NCBI GenBank assembly: GCA_900316285.1
Contig: ONCG01000025.1
Location: 62,001 to 126,000, forward strand
Reading direction: 5' to 3'
Source of the DNA: an uncultured Prevotellaceae bacterium
Lineage (GTDB): Bacteria; Bacteroidota; Bacteroidia; Bacteroidales; Bacteroidaceae
Length of the DNA: 64,000 nt
Part shown: positions 18,250 to 27,466 of the stretch, piece after piece
Position numbering within the stretch: the first letter of the stretch is position 1
Layout: each line of letters begins with the position of its first letter
Position numbers and translations under genes: made by a program
The notes under the pieces: generated by a model
Told to the model about the DNA's origin: nothing
The model's input: the letters and a program-made list of their open reading frames with translations, nothing else
The model's database searches: none

Positions 18250-19407
18250 ATGGCAAAGAGAGATTACTACGAAGTACTTGGTGTAGACAAGAAGGCCAGC
18301 GAAGACGAAATCAAAAAAGCCTATCGCAAAATCGCCATCAAATACCACCCTGACAGAAACCCTGGTGACAAGACAGCCGAAGAGAAGTTCAAGGAGGCTG
18401 CCGAGGCATACAGCGTGCTCAGCGACAAGCAGAAACGCCAGCAGTACGACCAGTTCGGATTCGACGGACCCAACATGGGCGGCGGCTTCGGAGGCTTTGG
18501 TGCAGGCGGATTCTCAATGGACGACATCTTCTCGATGTTCGGCGACGTCTTCGGCGGACGTGGTGGCTTTGGCGGTTTCAGCGGCTTTGGCGGTGGTCAG
18601 AGAGCCCAGTATCACGGCACCGACCTTCGCTTGAAGGTACGTCTGACGTTGCAGGAGATCTCCACGGGTGTCACCAAGAAGTTCAAAGTCAGAAAGGACA
18701 TCGTTTGTTCGGAGTGCAACGGCAGCGGAGCCCAAAATGGCAGCGGCAGCGAGACCTGTCCTACCTGTCACGGACAAGGCTACACCGTTCGCACCGTTCG
18801 TTCCATCCTTGGCATGATGCAGACGCAGAGCGAGTGTCCGACGTGTCACGGTGAAGGCACCGTCATCAAGAACAAGTGCCCCCATTGCAGCGGACAAGGC
18901 ATCGTGAAGGGTGAGGAAGTGGTTGAAATCAACATCCCCGCAGGCGTTGCCGAGGGTATGGTTGTCAACGTGCCCGGCAAGGGAAACGCTGCTCCACACA
19001 ACGGAGTTCCAGGCAACATACAAGTCTACGTCGAGGAAGAGCCCAACGACACCTTCGTTCGCGACGGCCAGGACATCATCTACAACCTGCTGCTCGACTT
19101 CCCGACGGCGGCTTTGGGTGGCGAGGTAGACATCCCAACCATCGAGGGCACCAAGGTGAAAATCAAGATAGAGCCCGGCACTCAGCCTGGCAAAACCCTC
19201 CGTCTGCGCGGCAAAGGACTGCCTGCCGTTCAAGGCTACGGCAGCGGGCGCGGCGATTTGGTTGTCCAGGTGAGCGTCTATGTGCCGAAGACCCTCGACC
19301 GCCACGAGCGCCAAGTGCTTGAGGAGCTGCGCAATAGCGATAACTTCAAGGGTGATGCCTCGACGAAGAAGTCCATCTTTGAAAAGTTTAAGAACTACTT
19401 CAATTAA
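18250..19407 (+). CDS. dnaJ: Co-chaperone DnaJ (type I Hsp40)
   Basis: A 385-residue type I DnaJ: J domain with HPD in YHPDRNPGD near residue 33, a Gly/Phe-rich linker (about 75-120), four CxxCxGxG zinc motifs ([32 protein letters not shown], about 155-220), then the C-terminal substrate-binding domains. It delivers unfolded clients to DnaK and stimulates its ATPase. It lies 15 bases after grpE and ends before a large hairpin. All catalytic and zinc features are intact. Confidence 0.97.
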   Translation: MAKRDYYEVLGVDKKASEDEIKKAYRKIAIKYHPDRNPGDKTAEEKFKEAAEAYSVLSDKQKRQQYDQFGFDGPNMGGGFGGFGAGGFSMDDIFSMFGDVFGGRGGFGGFSGFGGGQRAQYHGTDLRLKVRLTLQEISTGVTKKFKVRKDIVCSECNGSGAQNGSGSETCPTCHGQGYTVRTVRSILGMMQTQSECPTCHGEGTVIKNKCPHCSGQGIVKGEEVVEINIPAGVAEGMVVNVPGKGNAAPHNGVPGNIQVYVEEEPNDTFVRDGQDIIYNLLLDFPTAALGGEVDIPTIEGTKVKIKIEPGTQPGKTLRLRGKGLPAVQGYGSGRGDLVVQVSVYVPKTLDRHERQVLEELRNSDNFKGDASTKKSIFEKFKNYFN

Positions 19408-19430
19408 AACAACTGCAATACAATAGAGAG

Positions 19431-19492
19431 GAATCGTGGATTGTTTCTCGTTTGCCACGCAATGGTGGCCGGCGGCAAATCATCCACGATTC
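19431..19492 (+). terminator. Large stem-loop after dnaJ
   Basis: GAATCGTGGA (19431-19440) pairs with TCCACGATTC (19483-19492), and inner TTTGCC/GGCAAA extends the stem. It ends TTCGTTT. It lies 20 bases before the folC ATG, so it can terminate grpE-dnaJ transcripts or attenuate folC. Confidence 0.6.
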
Positions 19493-19514
19493 TTCGTTTA
19501 TAAACCCATCGGCC

Positions 19515-20792
19515 ATGAACTATCAGGAAGTCATACAGTATCTCTACAACGCCACACCGGTGTTTGAGCACATCGGGGCGGCAGCCTATAAGCCTGGTCT
19601 GCAAACCACCGAAGCCCTCGACGCCCACTACGGACACCCCCACGAGCACTACAGAACCATCCATGTGGCAGGCACCAACGGCAAGGGTTCCGTTTCCCAC
19701 TCATTGGCGAGCATCCTGCAGGAAGCCGGCCTGCGCGTCGGGTTGTATACCTCGCCCCACCTCGTAGACTTCCGCGAGCGCATCCGAGTGAACGGCGAGT
19801 GCATCAGCGAAGACTATGTCATCAGATTTGTTGAGGACTTCATCCGTTGGAATAGCGCCGATGAACAATCAACTGAACACCAGGACACTCTCTATCCCTC
19901 GTTCTTCGAGCTCACTACGGCATTGGCTTTCAAGTACTTTGCCGATGCAAATGTAGATGTGGCAGTTGTCGAAGTGGGATTAGGCGGACGACTCGATTGC
20001 ACGAATATCATCCGACCGGAACTCTGTGTCATCACCAATATCGCCCTCGACCACACGCAGTTCCTTGGCTCAACGCTTGCTGAGATTGCATCCGAAAAGG
20101 CAGGTATCATCAAGCCGGGAGTGCCCGTCGTCATTGGGGAGACGACTCCCGAGACGAAACCCGTATTCGAGAAGAAGGCTCAGGAAACTCATGCACCCAT
20201 CTTCTATGCTGAAGACTTCACGTGGCCTGCCCCCCTACCCGACTTCGAACTTAAAGGCAGCTATCAGACCCGCAACCTTCAGACCATCCTTTGTGCGGCC
20301 AATCAGTTAGAAGAAATAGAAAAGCACAACGTCGAAAACATAGTCTCCGTTATTCCACAAGCGCTCTCGCACGTCTGCCAAAATACGGGGCTGATGGGCC
20401 GCTGGCAGACACTCCACGAGCAACCACTCGTCGTCTGCGACACAGGTCACAACCCTGCCGCCTGGCAATACCTTGCTCCACAAATCACGTCGCAGCCTTG
20501 CCGGCAGTTGCGCATCGTCTTCGGAATGGTCGACGACAAGGACATCGACACCGTTCTCGCCATGTTGCCCAAGCACGCCTGCTACTATTTTACGCAGGCA
20601 TCCACCCACCGGGCCATTCCTGCAGAGCGTGTTGCAGAACTGGCTCGCCACCATCAACTCAATGGCAACACTTATCCCACCGTTGCGCAAGCCTTCCAGG
20701 CCGCCTTCGCCGATGCCCATCCCGACGACTTCATCTTCGTTGGTGGAAGCAGCTATGTTGTCGCCGATCTCCTTTCCGACATCGACTTTTAG
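19515..20792 (+). CDS. folC: Bifunctional folylpolyglutamate synthase/dihydrofolate synthase
   Basis: A 425-residue Mur-ligase-family enzyme that joins glutamate to dihydropteroate and folates. Seen: P-loop GTNGKGSVSHSLASIL near residue 55, LVDFRERIRVNGE near 85, VEVGLGGRLDCTN near 155, ITNIALDHTQFLGSTL near 175, SEKAGIIKPG near 195 and CDTGHNPAAWQYL near 310. ATG 19515 is preferred because the longer frame from 19452 runs through the hairpin at 19431-19492. Length is normal. The 3' flank is the 22-bp repeat array. Confidence 0.95.
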   Translation: MNYQEVIQYLYNATPVFEHIGAAAYKPGLQTTEALDAHYGHPHEHYRTIHVAGTNGKGSVSHSLASILQEAGLRVGLYTSPHLVDFRERIRVNGECISEDYVIRFVEDFIRWNSADEQSTEHQDTLYPSFFELTTALAFKYFADANVDVAVVEVGLGGRLDCTNIIRPELCVITNIALDHTQFLGSTLAEIASEKAGIIKPGVPVVIGETTPETKPVFEKKAQETHAPIFYAEDFTWPAPLPDFELKGSYQTRNLQTILCAANQLEEIEKHNVENIVSVIPQALSHVCQNTGLMGRWQTLHEQPLVVCDTGHNPAAWQYLAPQITSQPCRQLRIVFGMVDDKDIDTVLAMLPKHACYYFTQASTHRAIPAERVAELARHHQLNGNTYPTVAQAFQAAFADAHPDDFIFVGGSSYVVADLLSDIDF

Positions 20793-20900
20793 GCTGCGAC
20801 ATCGACAACCAATCTGCTGGTCTACAGCTTTCGGCAAACAAAAAACAATTTTCGAGAAATCCTCGTAACACGTTCATTATCAGAATGTTACACCATGGAT

Positions 20901-21070
20901 TCCAAAAGCAATGCAATTGGCTCGCAAGAGCTATGCAGTTAGGGCCCAAAAGCAATGAGTTTGGAGTCCAAAAGCAATGCAGTTGGAACCCGAAAGCAAT
21001 GCAGTTAGAACCCAAAAGCAATGCAGTTGGAGCATGAAAACTATGCAGTTGGGGTGCGAAAGCAATGCGG
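20901..21070. repeat. 22-bp periodic array downstream of folC, about eight units
   Basis: Seven to eight units of roughly 22 bases with consensus AAAAGCAATGCAGTTGGAAC. The middle units are the most regular and the outer ones degenerate. There are no spacers. The array lies between folC and galM. It resembles the arrays at 12176 and 36165 in period and in the core AGCAATGC. Confidence 0.85.
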
Positions 21071-21195
21071 AAGAAAAACTCAAAAAATGCTGCAAAAAGA
21101 CGGAATTTATGCCATTGAAAACACGGTATTATCGCTTGACAAAATGTCTTTAATTGTTTTTAACGCAGGCGAAAAGTCACTTTTTTGACAATAAG

Positions 21196-21238
21196 TTTGC
21201 TATTGTCGTTTTTTTTTGCTTATTTTGCAGGATAGTAT
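21196..21238 (+). promoter_or_regulatory. Probable promoter of the galactose operon
   Basis: TTTG at 21196-21199 is followed, after a T-rich spacer of about 21 bases, by a TATTTTG variant of the -7 box near 21231-21237. The galM ATG is 27 bases further on. The -7 match is imperfect. Confidence 0.4.
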
Positions 21239-21263
21239 TTATCAACTAAAAACTGTAACAATC

Positions 21264-22352
21264 ATGAACACAATGGAAACAGCGAATCTCTGTGGTCTGA
21301 AGCGCGAAGACTTCCAGACCACTGTCAACGGCAAACAAACCGATCTTTACATTCTGAAAAACAGTTTGGGCAATGAAGTTGCCGTCACCAATTACGGAGG
21401 CGCCCTCGTAGCCATTATGGTTCCCGACCGCGACGGCAACTATGCCAACGTCATCCAGGGACACGACACCATCGAAGGAGTCATCAACAGCCCCGAGCCT
21501 TATCTCTCTACGCTCATCGGTCGCTATGGCAACCGCATCTGCCGCGGCAAGTTCCAGCTCAACGGCAAGAAGTATGAGCTCGCCATCAACAATGGTCCCA
21601 ACGCCCTGCATGGTGGTCTGAAAGGTTGGAATGCCAAGGTTTGGGAAGCCCTTCAGATGAATGATAAAACACTTGTACTGAAGTATGTAAGTCCTTATGG
21701 TGAAGAGGGTTATACCGGTGAGATGAAAGTAACGGTTGTATATACTTTCACCGATGAAAACGAACTCGTCATCGAGTATATGGCACAGACCAACAAGAAG
21801 ACCATTCTGAACCTCACCAGCCACGGATTCTTCTCGCTGCAGGGCATCGCCAATCCCACTCCCACCATCGACGACCAGATCTGTCAGATCAACGCCGATT
21901 TCTATCTCCCCATCGACGACACATCGATTCCCACCGGCGAAATCCGCTTCGTGAAGGGAACACCGTTCGACTTCCGCGAGCCGAAGCCCGTGGGTCAGGA
22001 CATCGATGCCGACGACGAGCAGATTAAGCATGGTGCCGGCTACGACCACTGCTATGTGCTGAACAAGGCCGAGGAGGGCGAGCTGAGCTTTGCCGCACGC
22101 CTCGTAGAGCCGAAGAGCGGACGCACCATGGAGGTCTACACCACCGAGCCGGGCGTACAGCTCTACACTGACAACTGGGCCGACGGCTACGCAGGCCAGC
22201 ACGGTGCCACATTCCCCCGCCGCTCAGGCATCTGCTTCGAGTGCCAGCACTTCCCCGATTCTCCTAACCGCCCCTACTTCCCCAGCGTTGTGCTGCGTCC
22301 GGGCCAGGAGTATCGCCAGAAGACCATCTACAAGTTTGGCATCGACAAATAA
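21264..22352 (+). CDS. galM: Aldose 1-epimerase (mutarotase), cytoplasmic
   Basis: A 362-residue GalM that interconverts alpha and beta anomers of galactose and other aldoses. Seen: TNYGGALVAIMVPDRDG, GRYGNRICRGKF with the substrate-binding Arg, NGPNALHGGLKGWN with a catalytic His, LNLTSHGFFSLQG with the second His, and a C-terminal PGVQLYTDNW plus CFECQHFPDSPNRPYFPS. No signal peptide: ATG 21264 (MNTMETANL) is preferred over 21216, which lies in the promoter. It is first in a galM-galK-transporter operon, 52 bases before galK. Confidence 0.95.
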   Translation: MNTMETANLCGLKREDFQTTVNGKQTDLYILKNSLGNEVAVTNYGGALVAIMVPDRDGNYANVIQGHDTIEGVINSPEPYLSTLIGRYGNRICRGKFQLNGKKYELAINNGPNALHGGLKGWNAKVWEALQMNDKTLVLKYVSPYGEEGYTGEMKVTVVYTFTDENELVIEYMAQTNKKTILNLTSHGFFSLQGIANPTPTIDDQICQINADFYLPIDDTSIPTGEIRFVKGTPFDFREPKPVGQDIDADDEQIKHGAGYDHCYVLNKAEEGELSFAARLVEPKSGRTMEVYTTEPGVQLYTDNWADGYAGQHGATFPRRSGICFECQHFPDSPNRPYFPSVVLRPGQEYRQKTIYKFGIDK

Positions 22353-22404
22353 ACTTCCGACATTTTTAATTTCACAAATCTATAATTTAAAAACTTAAAA
22401 AGCT

Positions 22405-23568
22405 ATGGACATTGAATTCGTAAGAAGTCGCTTCATCAAGCACTTCGATGGCAAGACCGGTAACATCTATGCATCGCCGGGCCGTATCAACCTCATTGGT
22501 GAGCACACCGACTATAATGGTGGTTTCGTATTCCCAGGTGCCGTCGACAAAGGCATTATGGCTGAGATGCGCCCCAACGGAACTGAGAGCACCATCCGCG
22601 CCTACTCAATCGACCTGAAGGACCGTGTGGACTTCGACTTCCACGACGGACAAGGCCCCCGCGCTTCTTGGGCTCGCTACATCTACGGCATCACGCTCGA
22701 GATGGAGAAGCTGGGTGTTCCCGTGAAGGGTTACAACATTGCCTTCGCTGGCGACGTGCCCCTCGGTGCCGGTATGTCTTCATCGGCTGCTATGGAGAGC
22801 TGCTTCGCTTGCGGTCTGAACGACCTCTTCGGTGACAACAAGGTTTCGAAGTGGGACATGGTGCTCGCCGGCCAGGCTACGGAGCACAACTACTGCGGTG
22901 TGAACTGCGGTATCATGGACCAGTTCGCTTCTGTGTTCGGTCAGAAAGGCAAGCTGATGCGCCTCGACTGCCGCTCGCGTGAATTCGAATACTTCCCCTT
23001 CAACCCCCAGGGCTACAAGCTCGTTCTGCTCAACTCCTGCGTGAAGCACGAGCTGGCTGGCTCGCCTTACAACGATCGTCGCAACTCTTGCGAGAACGTG
23101 GTGAAGCACATCGCCGCCAAGCATCCGGAAGGAAAGTTCGAGACTCTGCGCGACTGCACATGGGAGCAGCTTGAGGAAGTACGTGCTGAAGTCGGCGAAG
23201 AGGACTACAAGCGTGCACACTTCGTGCTCGGCGAGAAGGACCGTGTGCTGGCCGTTTGCGACGCCCTCGTTGCAGGCGACTACGAGACCGTAGGCAAGAA
23301 GATGTACGAGACCCACGAAGGCCTGTCGAAGGAGTATGAGGTGAGCTGCGAAGAGCTCGACTTCCTCAACGACATTGCCAAGGAGTGCGGCGTGACTGGT
23401 TCGCGCATCATGGGTGGCGGCTTCGGCGGTTGCACCATCAACCTCGTGAAGGACGAACTCTATGAGCCGTTCATCAAGACGGCTTGCCAGAAGTACTACG
23501 AGAAGTATGGCAAGGCTCCGAAGGTCTATGATGTAGTCATCAGCGATGGTTCGCGTAAGATCTGCTAA
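22405..23568 (+). CDS. galK: Galactokinase
   Basis: A 387-residue GHMP kinase that phosphorylates alpha-galactose at C1. Motif 1 GRINLIGEHTDYNGGFVFP near residue 30 is the galactokinase signature; motif 2 PLGAGMSSSAAMES near 120 binds the phosphates; NCGIMDQFASVFG near 170 includes the catalytic Asp; and motif 3 GSRIMGGGFGGCTINL near 335 closes the site. Length is normal. It works with the galM product upstream and the MFS permease downstream. galT and galE are absent from the window. Confidence 0.97.
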   Translation: MDIEFVRSRFIKHFDGKTGNIYASPGRINLIGEHTDYNGGFVFPGAVDKGIMAEMRPNGTESTIRAYSIDLKDRVDFDFHDGQGPRASWARYIYGITLEMEKLGVPVKGYNIAFAGDVPLGAGMSSSAAMESCFACGLNDLFGDNKVSKWDMVLAGQATEHNYCGVNCGIMDQFASVFGQKGKLMRLDCRSREFEYFPFNPQGYKLVLLNSCVKHELAGSPYNDRRNSCENVVKHIAAKHPEGKFETLRDCTWEQLEEVRAEVGEEDYKRAHFVLGEKDRVLAVCDALVAGDYETVGKKMYETHEGLSKEYEVSCEELDFLNDIAKECGVTGSRIMGGGFGGCTINLVKDELYEPFIKTACQKYYEKYGKAPKVYDVVISDGSRKIC

Positions 23569-23612
23569 GTATTGAATTGTAAATCGTAAATTCGTAAATT
23601 GCAAATTTAACA

Positions 23613-24893
23613 ATGAGTACAAGCAAAAACACCAACCTCGTGGCGATTATCACCATGTGTTTCATCTTCGCGATGATCAGCTTCGTCACGAACATGGGAG
23701 CTCCCTTTGGCAACATCTGGGGCTTCAAATACGAATTCGCCGCTTCTTGGGGTAACCTGATGAACTTCGTGGCCTACCTCTTCATGGGTATTCCTTCGGG
23801 TATGCTGCTGAAGAAAATCGGCTATAAGAAAACTGCTCTCGCTGCCCTGCTCGTCGGTATCGTAGGTCTTGCCCTGCAGTACCTCTCCAGCATCTATGGC
23901 GACGATATCAAGGTGAACGAGGTCGGCGGCACCGTCGTAGCTCTGAACCTCTACATCTACCTGCTTGGTGCACTGGTATGCGGCTTCTGCGTCTGCATGC
24001 TGAACACCGTTGTGAACCCCATGCTCAACATGCTGGGCGGCGGTGGCAACAAGGGTAACCAGCTCATCCAGATCGGTGGCACACTGAACTCGCTGACCGC
24101 AACCCTCACCCCGCTGCTTGCCGGCGTGCTCGTGGGTACTGTCACCGAGAATACGTCGATGACCGACGTGTCGCCTCTGCTCTTCATCGGTATGGCTGTC
24201 TTCGCCATCTCGTTCGTCATCATCAGCCGCGTCGCCATTCCCGAGCCCAACTTCGGTGAAAGCGAGTCGCTGATGGACTCCATGAAGGGTGCTTTGCGCT
24301 TCCGTCACCTCATCCTTGGCGTCATCGCCATCTTCTTCTATGTAGGTGTGGAGATTGGTATCCCCATGCAGCTCAACTTCTACGTCACCAACATGGGCTT
24401 CGAAGGCTCAGCAGCTCTCGGCGGCACGCTTGCTGCCAGCTACTGGTTCATGATGCTCATCGGCCGTTTCTCCTCGACGCTGATTTCAGGTAAGGTGAGC
24501 ACGAAGACACAGATGACTTGTGTGTCAACGGTAGCCATCATCCTGCTGCTCATCGCCATCTTCCTGCCCGAGAGCGTTGCCGTCACCATTAAGGGTAATG
24601 CAGTTCCTATGAAGGTATTCTTCATCGCTGCTTGCGGTCTCTGCACGTCGATCATGTGGGGTGGCATCTTCAACCTCTCTGTTGAAGGTCTGGGCAAATA
24701 CACCGAGGCTGCCTCCGGTATCTTCATGATGATGGTTGTCGGTGGTGGTCTGATGCCTTGGCTGCAGGACATCATTGCCAAGCAGAACGGCGAAATCTTC
24801 AGCTACTGGCTGCAGGTGGCCATGGTGGCTTACATCCTGTTCTACGCCCTCGTAGGCTGCAAGAACGTCAACAAAGACATCAAGGTAGACTAA
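23613..24893 (+). CDS. FHS-type MFS glucose/galactose transporter
   Basis: A 426-residue permease with about 12 membrane helices. MGAPFGNIWGFKYEF near residue 30, MGIPSGMLLKKIGYKKTALAA near 55 and the EPNFGESESLMDSM central loop fit the fucose/galactose-proton symporter group rather than other sugar porters. ATG 23613 follows an A/T-rich GTAAAT repeat. It is third in the gal operon, 44 bases after galK, and a strong terminator follows, so uptake, anomer conversion and phosphorylation are encoded together. Galactose as substrate is inferred from context. Confidence 0.85.
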   Translation: MSTSKNTNLVAIITMCFIFAMISFVTNMGAPFGNIWGFKYEFAASWGNLMNFVAYLFMGIPSGMLLKKIGYKKTALAALLVGIVGLALQYLSSIYGDDIKVNEVGGTVVALNLYIYLLGALVCGFCVCMLNTVVNPMLNMLGGGGNKGNQLIQIGGTLNSLTATLTPLLAGVLVGTVTENTSMTDVSPLLFIGMAVFAISFVIISRVAIPEPNFGESESLMDSMKGALRFRHLILGVIAIFFYVGVEIGIPMQLNFYVTNMGFEGSAALGGTLAASYWFMMLIGRFSSTLISGKVSTKTQMTCVSTVAIILLLIAIFLPESVAVTIKGNAVPMKVFFIAACGLCTSIMWGGIFNLSVEGLGKYTEAASGIFMMMVVGGGLMPWLQDIIAKQNGEIFSYWLQVAMVAYILFYALVGCKNVNKDIKVD

Positions 24894-24920
24894 TTCCCGC
24901 ACTTTGTAATCCTCATTATT

Positions 24921-24957
24921 TACGCCAGTCCTGTGAAATGGGCTGGCGTATTTTTTT
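24921..24957 (+). terminator. Intrinsic terminator of the galactose operon
   Basis: TACGCCAGTCC pairs with GGGCTGGCGTA (24921-24931 and 24940-24950, one T-G pair), followed by seven T. Confidence 0.92.
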
Positions 24958-24974
24958 GCACTTTCAGCAAAATT

Positions 24975-25080
24975 GTGTGTATCTTTGGCTCCGCCGAAGA
25001 TACTTCCGTTCAGAAATGAAAGCAAAAAACTGTTGTTTTTACTTTGCATTTCGCTCACTTATTCGTATCTTTGCAACATC
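24975..25080 (+). promoter_or_regulatory. Repeat-borne promoter for the 96-residue lipoprotein
   Basis: TATCTTTG at 25066-25073 has TTTG exactly 19 bases upstream, in the context ATTTCGCTCACTTATTCG that is almost identical at 36700-36740. A second TATCTTTG at 24980 is followed by GGCTCCGCCGAAGATAC. It belongs to the same dispersed family as 15660-15823. Confidence 0.75.
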
Positions 25081-25114
25081 ATCAGACTATCACCCATTAA
25101 AACCCAACAAAGAA

Positions 25115-25405
25115 ATGAAAAAGATTATCCTTTCCATGCTGTTTGCATGCGCAGCCCTCTTCACGTTCAACGCATGCATCGTGTCAGAGAAAAAGCTCAC
25201 CGAAAAGGTGCAGGAATCCATCGTCGAAGCTGAGAAACAAGAAGGCAACACACTCGAAATCACCGAGTTCGACCTAGGCGAGAAGACCGGTAAGAACTAT
25301 AAAGGAGTGCTGAAAGGCGTGCTCAACGGCGAGAATGTCGTCTACGACGTCACCGTGAACGACGAAGGCAGCGACTTCGATGTAGACTGGGAGTTGCGTA
25401 AGTAA
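25115..25405 (+). CDS. Small secreted lipoprotein of unknown function
   Basis: A 96-residue protein. The signal peptide MKKIILSMLFACAALFTFNAC ends in a lipobox with Cys21, followed by a mature domain of about 75 residues with a short helix (KLTEKVQESIVEAEKQEG) and alternating strands around EITEFDLGEKTGKNYKGVLKG and VVYDVTVNDEGSDFDVDWEL. This helix-plus-strands layout resembles small periplasmic cystatin- or PepSY-like folds, but no family is recognised. It starts 42 bases after the repeat-borne promoter; the next gene follows after 51 bases. Confidence 0.75.
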   Translation: MKKIILSMLFACAALFTFNACIVSEKKLTEKVQESIVEAEKQEGNTLEITEFDLGEKTGKNYKGVLKGVLNGENVVYDVTVNDEGSDFDVDWELRK

Positions 25406-25456
25406 TTGGTGCTCATGCCAAACAGATTAATCCCCGACACACTTCTCAAAGCATCA

Positions 25457-25891
25457 ATGGCAAAGCATCACATCTATGTTGCCAGCAGTTGGCGCAATCA
25501 GCACTACGAAGGCGTGGTGGCTGCTTTGCGCGAGGCAGGTCATGAGGTCTACGACTTTCGCAACCCGCCGTCGGGCGACGAAGGTTTCAAGTGGAGCAAC
25601 ATCGCTGCCGACTACATGGAATGGTCGCCCGAGGAGTATCGCCGACAGCTTCAGCACCCGAAAGCCATCCGCCAGTTTCACAACGACATTCAAGCCATGG
25701 AGTCGTGCGACGTCTGCGTGCTCGTACTTCCCTGTGGTCGAAGCGCTCACACCGAGGCCGGTTGGTTTGCCGGTCGCGGAGCAAAGGTCGTCGTCTACAT
25801 CCCCGAACGCCAAGAACCGGAGCTCATGTACAAGCTCTTCCACGCCGTCAGCTGTTCGCTCGACGAGCTTATCGCTGAGCTACAGACGTGA
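25457..25891 (+). CDS. Nucleoside 2-deoxyribosyltransferase-like protein
   Basis: A 144-residue Rossmann-like protein. MAKHHIYVASSWRNQHYEGVVAALREAGHEVYDFRNP matches the first strand and helix of the nucleoside 2-deoxyribosyltransferase superfamily, and CGRSAHTEAGWFAGRGAKVVVYIP gives the conserved Glu in an ExGWxxG setting. Members transfer or hydrolyse deoxyribose from nucleosides or nucleotides. ATG 25457 is preferred because residues upstream (from ATG 25415 or TTG 25406) are not part of the fold. It may share a transcript with the lipoprotein. The exact substrate is unknown. Confidence 0.7.
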   Translation: MAKHHIYVASSWRNQHYEGVVAALREAGHEVYDFRNPPSGDEGFKWSNIAADYMEWSPEEYRRQLQHPKAIRQFHNDIQAMESCDVCVLVLPCGRSAHTEAGWFAGRGAKVVVYIPERQEPELMYKLFHAVSCSLDELIAELQT

Positions 25892-25971
25892 CTCAAACGT
25901 TGCTTCTGGCGCAACTTCAAGCGTTGCTTCAGGCATAGTCCCCTCCCCTATTCCCTTCAACAACCGTCTGT

Positions 25972-26049
25972 CACATGGGCGAAAGCATGTTCTTGGAAGC
26001 GATTCCGCACGTCATTTTCGAAGACCTTCCAGCATGCATCGCCCATGTG
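25972..26049 (+). promoter_or_regulatory. Bulged inverted repeat upstream of the arabinose operon
   Basis: CACATGGGCG (25972-25981) pairs with CGCCCATGTG (26040-26049), and inner TGGAAG (25994) pairs with CTTCCA (26026). A second small hairpin (ATATCAT/ATGATAT) follows at 26051-26070. It may terminate the upstream unit or regulate the arabinose operon. No T-run follows. The rest of 25892-26218 shows only a 24-base repeat of CGTTGCTTC and A/T-rich sequence. Confidence 0.45.
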
Positions 26050-26218
26050 GTATATCATAGAATGATATATCGCATTGCTTAAAAAAACGTAAAATCTATA
26101 GGGTTGAGGAAAAAAGTTACGCTATCATGATGCATGTTTCAAGAAAAAGTTGTAATTTTACACCAAAATTTATTGATAGACCAAATTTGAATACAACTAA
26201 CTTAATTTTTAATTATTT

Positions 26219-27382
26219 ATGACAAGCTTAAAGACTATGTTAATCGGAGCAGGTATGGCCACTATGCTGCTTGCTTCGTGTGGTAACGGCGGTAAGACCT
26301 TCTCGGGCCTTGATCCTGCCAAGTTCGACACTGTGATCAACGAAAAGCCCGTGAAGCTGTACACGCTGACCAACAAGAAGGGCGTCGAGGCGTGCATTAC
26401 CAACTTCGGCGGACGCGTTGTATCGCTGATGGTTCCCGACCGCAACGGCAACTTCATCGATGTGGTGCTGGGCTACGACAACATCGCTCAGTATGCCGAC
26501 ACCGTGAACTCGCCGAGCGACTTCGGTGCAACAATCGGCCGTTATGCCAACCGCATCAACAAGGGTCAGATTACTGTTGCCGGACAAAAGTACCAGTTGC
26601 CTACCAACAACTTCGGCCACTGCCTGCACGGCGGTCCTTCGGGCTGGCAGTATCAGGTGTGGGATGCTGAACAGATTGACGACCAGACGCTGAAACTGAC
26701 CCTCGTTTCACCCGACGGCGACAATGGCTTCCCCGGCACGGTGACAGCTACAGCCACTTACAAAATCACCGACGACGACGCTCTCGACTGCACTTTTGAG
26801 GCTACTACCGACAAGGAGACTGTCATCAACATGTGCAACCACTCGTACTTCACGCTGACGGGCGATCCCTCGAAGCCTGGCACAAACATGGAGCTCTACG
26901 TGAATGCCGACAAGATGACTCCCATCGACACCACCTACATGACTACTGGCGAGATGCGCGACGTCTATGGTTCTTCGCTCGACTACAAGAAGCCCCGTGC
27001 TCTTTACGAGATGATTGCCGACACCACCGAGCACCAGATCAAGTATGCTAACGGCTACGACCACAACTATGTGCTGAACACCTATAAGGACGGTAAGGGC
27101 AACGACCAGATGGTAGCAGCCAGCCTGTACGACAAGAACACTGGTATCTTCATGCAGGTCTTCACCAACGAGCCGGGCATCCAGGTCTACACTGGCAACT
27201 TCCAGGGCACAGGCATCGTCTGCAAGAACGGCATCAAGTATCCGAAGCAGGTGAGCGTATGTCTGGAGACACAGAAGTTTCCCGACTCTCCCAACAAGGT
27301 GGCCAAAGGCTGGCCCAGCCCCTATCTGAAGCCGGGTGAGAAGTACTTCAGCCATTGCGTGTATAAGTTCTCAACAAAGTAA
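26219..27382 (+). CDS. Lipoprotein aldose 1-epimerase of the arabinose operon
   Basis: A 387-residue GalM-family protein with a lipoprotein signal: MTSLKTMLIGAGMATMLLASC, Cys21. The catalytic layout is complete: GRYANRINKGQI, NFGHCLHGGPSGWQ, INMCNHSYFTLTG and PGIQVYTGNF, ending CLETQKFPDSPNK. Unlike the galM at 21264 it is exported and lipid-anchored, so it would equilibrate sugar anomers in the periplasm or at the surface before uptake. It is first in a run with the sodium symporter, AraR, AraD, AraA and AraB, which suggests L-arabinose as natural substrate (inference). Confidence 0.92.
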   Translation: MTSLKTMLIGAGMATMLLASCGNGGKTFSGLDPAKFDTVINEKPVKLYTLTNKKGVEACITNFGGRVVSLMVPDRNGNFIDVVLGYDNIAQYADTVNSPSDFGATIGRYANRINKGQITVAGQKYQLPTNNFGHCLHGGPSGWQYQVWDAEQIDDQTLKLTLVSPDGDNGFPGTVTATATYKITDDDALDCTFEATTDKETVINMCNHSYFTLTGDPSKPGTNMELYVNADKMTPIDTTYMTTGEMRDVYGSSLDYKKPRALYEMIADTTEHQIKYANGYDHNYVLNTYKDGKGNDQMVAASLYDKNTGIFMQVFTNEPGIQVYTGNFQGTGIVCKNGIKYPKQVSVCLETQKFPDSPNKVAKGWPSPYLKPGEKYFSHCVYKFSTK

Positions 27383-27391
27383 ACTACAACA

Positions 27392-27432
27392 AGAGAAGTT
27401 AAGGAAGCCTTAGCTGCTTCTTTGACTTCTCT
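27392..27432 (+). terminator. Hairpin between the epimerase and symporter genes
   Basis: A 17-bp stem with two G-U pairs (27392-27408 with 27416-27432) and a 7-base loop. It is placed inside the operon, so it more likely adjusts downstream expression or mRNA decay than ends transcription outright. Confidence 0.6.
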
Positions 27433-27466
27433 TACTGCTTTAAATATTCTAACTAAAAACATAACT

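Noticed and set aside
20731..21021. 96-codon minus frame over the folC 3' array
   Set aside because: Its repeated NCIAFG/QLHCFW residues are just the 22-bp array read in one frame; period 22 is not a multiple of three.
20901..21070. 22-bp array considered as a CRISPR
   Set aside because: Units are contiguous with no unique spacers, unit sequence drifts, and no cas gene is near. The same applies to the arrays at 12176 and 36165.
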